64,000 bases of DNA, taken from the NCBI RefSeq assembly GCF_051401765.1, contig NW_027480546.1, positions 496,001 through 560,000 of the forward strand, written 5' to 3'. The notes beneath the pieces were generated by a model. The model was not told the origin of the DNA. It ran no database searches and was given only the letters and a program-made list of their open reading frames with translations. The translations under genes were made by a program, and so were the position numbers. How positions within the stretch are numbered: the stretch's first letter is position 1; every line of letters starts with the position of its first letter. This document shows, in pieces, positions 61,201 to 64,000 of this stretch. Source of the stretch: Calliopsis andreniformis. Its lineage: Eukaryota; Arthropoda; Insecta; Hymenoptera; Andrenidae.

Positions 61201-62663
61201 GCCATAATAACCATAATAATCATAATAACTAGATTAATCATAATAGTCAGAATAATCGCAATAACCATAATGATCTTAATGATGATCATGATATTCATCA
61301 TAATTATACCCAGATCCATAATAATCATAGCAACCATAATAATAAACATAATATGTTTTGAAATAATCATAATAACCGTTATACTAGCCATAGTAACCAT
61401 AATAATCATAATAACCATAATAACCATAATAATTATAGTAATAACCATAATAAGCTCGGAAATAATCATAATAAGCATTATACTAGCCATAATAATCATA
61501 ATAACTATAATAATCATACTAGTCATAATAATACCCATAATAAACTTGGAAATAATCATATTTATCATTATAATCGCAATAATAACCATAAAGATCATAA
61601 TAGCCATAATAATCTGAATGTTGATCCTAATAATTATACTGACAACCATAATAATCATAGTGATCATCATAATAACTACAATAATCATAATAATCGTAAT
61701 TGTAATGTTAATAAGCATAGCAATAATCACAATAATCATAGTAACCATAATAATCTTAATGATGATCATAATATCCATGATAATTATACCAAGATCCGTA
61801 ATAATCATAATAATCATAATAATAACCATAATGGGTCCGGAAATAACCATAATATACTTTATACTAGCCATAACAACCATAATAGTCATAATAGCCATAA
61901 TAATCATAATAGTCGTATTAACAACAATAATGAACTTGGAAATAATCCTAATAATCATTATAATAGTCATAATAGCCATAAAAATCACAATAGCCGTAAT
62001 AATCAGAATGGTGATCATAATAATCATACTAACAACCATAATGATCATAGTAATCATCATAATAAACAGAATAGTCATGGAAATAATCTTAATAATGATT
62101 GTTATTAACGTATTAACCATAATAATCTTAATGATGACCATAATATACATCATAATTATACTAAGACAAATAATAATCAGAGTAATCATAATAATAAACA
62201 TAATAAGCTTTGAAATAATAATAATAACCTTTATACTAGCCATAATAACCATAATAATCATAATAACTAGGATAATCATAATAGTCATAATAATCGCAAT
62301 AACCATAATGATCTTATTGATGATCATGATATTCATCATAATTATACCAAGATCCATAATAAGCATAGTAACCATAATGATAAACATAATAAGCTTCGAA
62401 ATAATCATAATAACCGTTATACTAGCCATAGTAACCATAATAATCATTATAAACATAATAATCATAATAATTATAGTAATAACCATAATAAGCTTTGAAA
62501 TAATCATAATAACCGTTATACTAGCCATAGTAAGCATAATAATCATAATAACTATAATAATCATAATAGTGATAATAATAACCGTAATAAACATGGAAAT
62601 AATCATATTTATCATTATAATAGCTATAATAACCATAAAAATCATAATAGCCATAATAATCTG
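58260..62663. repeat. 2202-bp higher-order repeat, two near-identical periods
   Basis: Units start at 58260 (1155), 59415 (1047), 60462 (1155) and 61617 (1047). The second pair repeats the first at exactly 2202 with few substitutions, making this the most homogeneous, probably youngest, stretch. Shared private variants include taatatgttttgaa near 59150/61352 and ttgatgatcatgat near 60115/62317. Confidence 0.93.
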
Positions 62664-64000
62664 AATGTTGATCCTAATAATCATACTAACAACCATAATA
62701 ATCATAGTGATCATCATAATAACTACAATAATCATAATAATCGTAATTGAAATGTTAATAAGCATAGCAATAATCACAATAATCATAGTAACCATAATAA
62801 TCTTAATGATGATCATAATATCCATGATAATTATACCAAGATCCGTAATAATCATAATAATCATAATAATAACCATAATGGGTTCGGAAATAATCATAAT
62901 ATACATTATACTAGCCATAACAACCATAATGGTCATAATAGCCATAATAATCATAATAGTCGTAATAATAACAATAATGAACTAGGAAATAATCGTAATA
63001 ATCATTATAATAGTCATAATAGCCTTAAAAATCACAATAGCCATAATAATCAGAATGGTGATCATAATAATCATACTAACAACCATAATGATCATAGTAA
63101 TCATCATAATAAACAGAATAGTCATGGAAATAATCTTAATAACCGTTATTATTAACGTAATAACCATAATCACCTTAATAACCATAATGATCTCAATGAT
63201 GACCATAATATTCATCATAATTATACTAAGACAAATAATAATCAGAGTAATCATAATAATAAACACAATAAGCTTTGAAATAATCATAATAACCTTTATA
63301 CTAGCCATAATAACCGTAATAATCATAATATCTAGAATAATCATAATAGTCATAATAATCGCAATAACCATAATGATCATAATGCTGATCATGATATTCA
63401 TCATAATTATACCAAGATCCATAATAATCATAGTAACCATAATAATAAACATAATAAGTTTTGAAATAATCATAATAACCGTTATACTAGCCATAGTAAC
63501 CATAATAATCATAATAACCATAATATCCATAATAATTATAGTAATAACCATAATAAACTCGGAAATAATCATAATAAGCATTATACTAGCCATAATAATC
63601 ATAATAAATATAATAATCATACTAGTCATAATAATACCCATAATAAACTTGGAAATAATCATATTTATCATTATAATAGCAATAATAACCATAAAGATCA
63701 TAATAGCCATAATAACCTGAATGTTGATCCTAATAATCATACTGACAACCATAATAATCATAGTGATCATCATAATAACTACAATAATCGTAATAATCGT
63801 AATTGTAATGTTAATAAGCATAGCAATAATCACAATAATCATAGTAACCATAATAATCTTAATGATGATCATAATATCCATGATAATTATACCAAGATCC
63901 GTAATAGTCATAATAATCATAATAATAACCATAATGGGTTCGGATATAACCATAATATACATTATACTAGCCATAACAACCATAATAGTCATAATAGCCA
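62664..64000. repeat. Hybrid A3 + long B (666) unit and truncated A monomer
   Basis: The A3 monomer starts at 62664 (gggttcgg, gaactagg near 62980), the long B at 63054 and the last A at 63720, cut by the window edge. The long B head (aataaccgttattattaacg, then aatcacctt) belongs to the 22028/33055/38277 class. Its tail (ccataatatcc near 63525) matches the tail of 56466-57212, so it is a head/tail recombinant of two classes more than 20 kb apart. Confidence 0.87.

Larger units (their letters stand above)
1..64000. repeat. Continuous AT-rich satellite array, A/B monomers of about 390 bp
   Basis: The whole window is built from AATAATCAT-like 9-mers organised into two alternating monomer families. 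Monomer starts are recognised by aatgttgatc (A), or by aatggtgatc, aatggtggtc or aaaggtgatc (B), each usually preceded by aatctg or aatcag. I tiled the entire window this way; only 967-1133 is foreign. All copies have the same orientation. Both edges cut through monomers, so the array is longer than 64 kb. The hierarchy (9-mer, 99-bp module, 390-bp monomer, 1.0-2.2-kb unit, 1.8-10.3-kb super-unit) is what is known of satellites grown by unequal exchange and segmental amplification. A eukaryotic heterochromatic location is an inference from that organisation, not seen directly. Confidence 0.95.

Noticed and set aside
1..64000. CRISPR array or iteron-type replication origin
   Set aside because: There are no unique spacers between conserved repeats, no associated genes, and no DnaA-box-like site. 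Repeats abut directly at every level.
1..64000. Promoters, ribosome binding sites or terminators
   Set aside because: TATAAT-like strings occur everywhere by composition, no purine-rich Shine-Dalgarno or GC-rich hairpin with a T run was seen, and there are no genes to regulate.
1..64000. Transposable element or inverted repeats
   Set aside because: No terminal inverted repeats, LTR pair, poly-A tail with target duplication, or coding remnant was seen. Short palindromes such as atgatcat are part of the monomer.

Overview
The window is one continuous, AT-rich, hierarchically organised tandem repeat (a satellite array). It contains no gene I can support. Two sequence lines counted by hand gave 13/60 and 11/60 G+C. 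The + strand is strikingly A-rich and G-poor throughout (A about twice T, C about twice G). The basic texture is a drifting trinucleotide/9-mer (AATAATCAT, AATAACCAT, AATAGTCAT, AATAGCCAT). This is built into two related monomers of about 390 bp, called A and B here. The B monomer is extended in many copies by extra modules (about +186, +90/99 or more). Such an array suggests heterochromatic or other repeat-dense DNA of a eukaryote, but nothing in the window identifies the organism, and a prokaryotic or artefactual origin cannot be excluded.

Layout. 1-5100: plain 390-bp A/B monomers, including two head-to-tail 1560-bp higher-order units (31-1590 and 1591-3150). The first unit carries a foreign heptanucleotide tract at 967-1133. 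5101-12477: mixed A and B monomers with long B variants (576-675 bp). 12478-39332: large super-units that start with the same long B copy bearing a -1 base junction. Its copies start at 12478, 14304, 24642, 30449 and 34891, giving super-units of 1826, 10338, 5807 and 4442 bp, with the last running on past 38 kb. 39333-49487: a heterogeneous domain with B lengths of 381, 525, 864, 489, 666 and 480, tandem 1056-bp units, and a strongly diverged island at about 47496-48431. 49488-62663: a regular two-part higher-order repeat of 1155 + 1047 = 2202 bp, with a private A subtype (gggtccgg). 62664-64000: a hybrid unit and a truncated A monomer, so the array continues beyond the right edge. It also continues beyond the left edge (1-30).

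Tiling the window monomer by monomer accounts for every base except the heptad tract. All copies lie in one orientation; no inverted segment was seen. Very long stop-free frames exist (one over 3200 codons on the minus strand), but they are a by-product of a repeat whose length changes are almost always multiples of three. The predicted peptides are Ile/Met or Asn/His runs with no recognisable domain. I therefore report no CDS, RNA gene, promoter or terminator.
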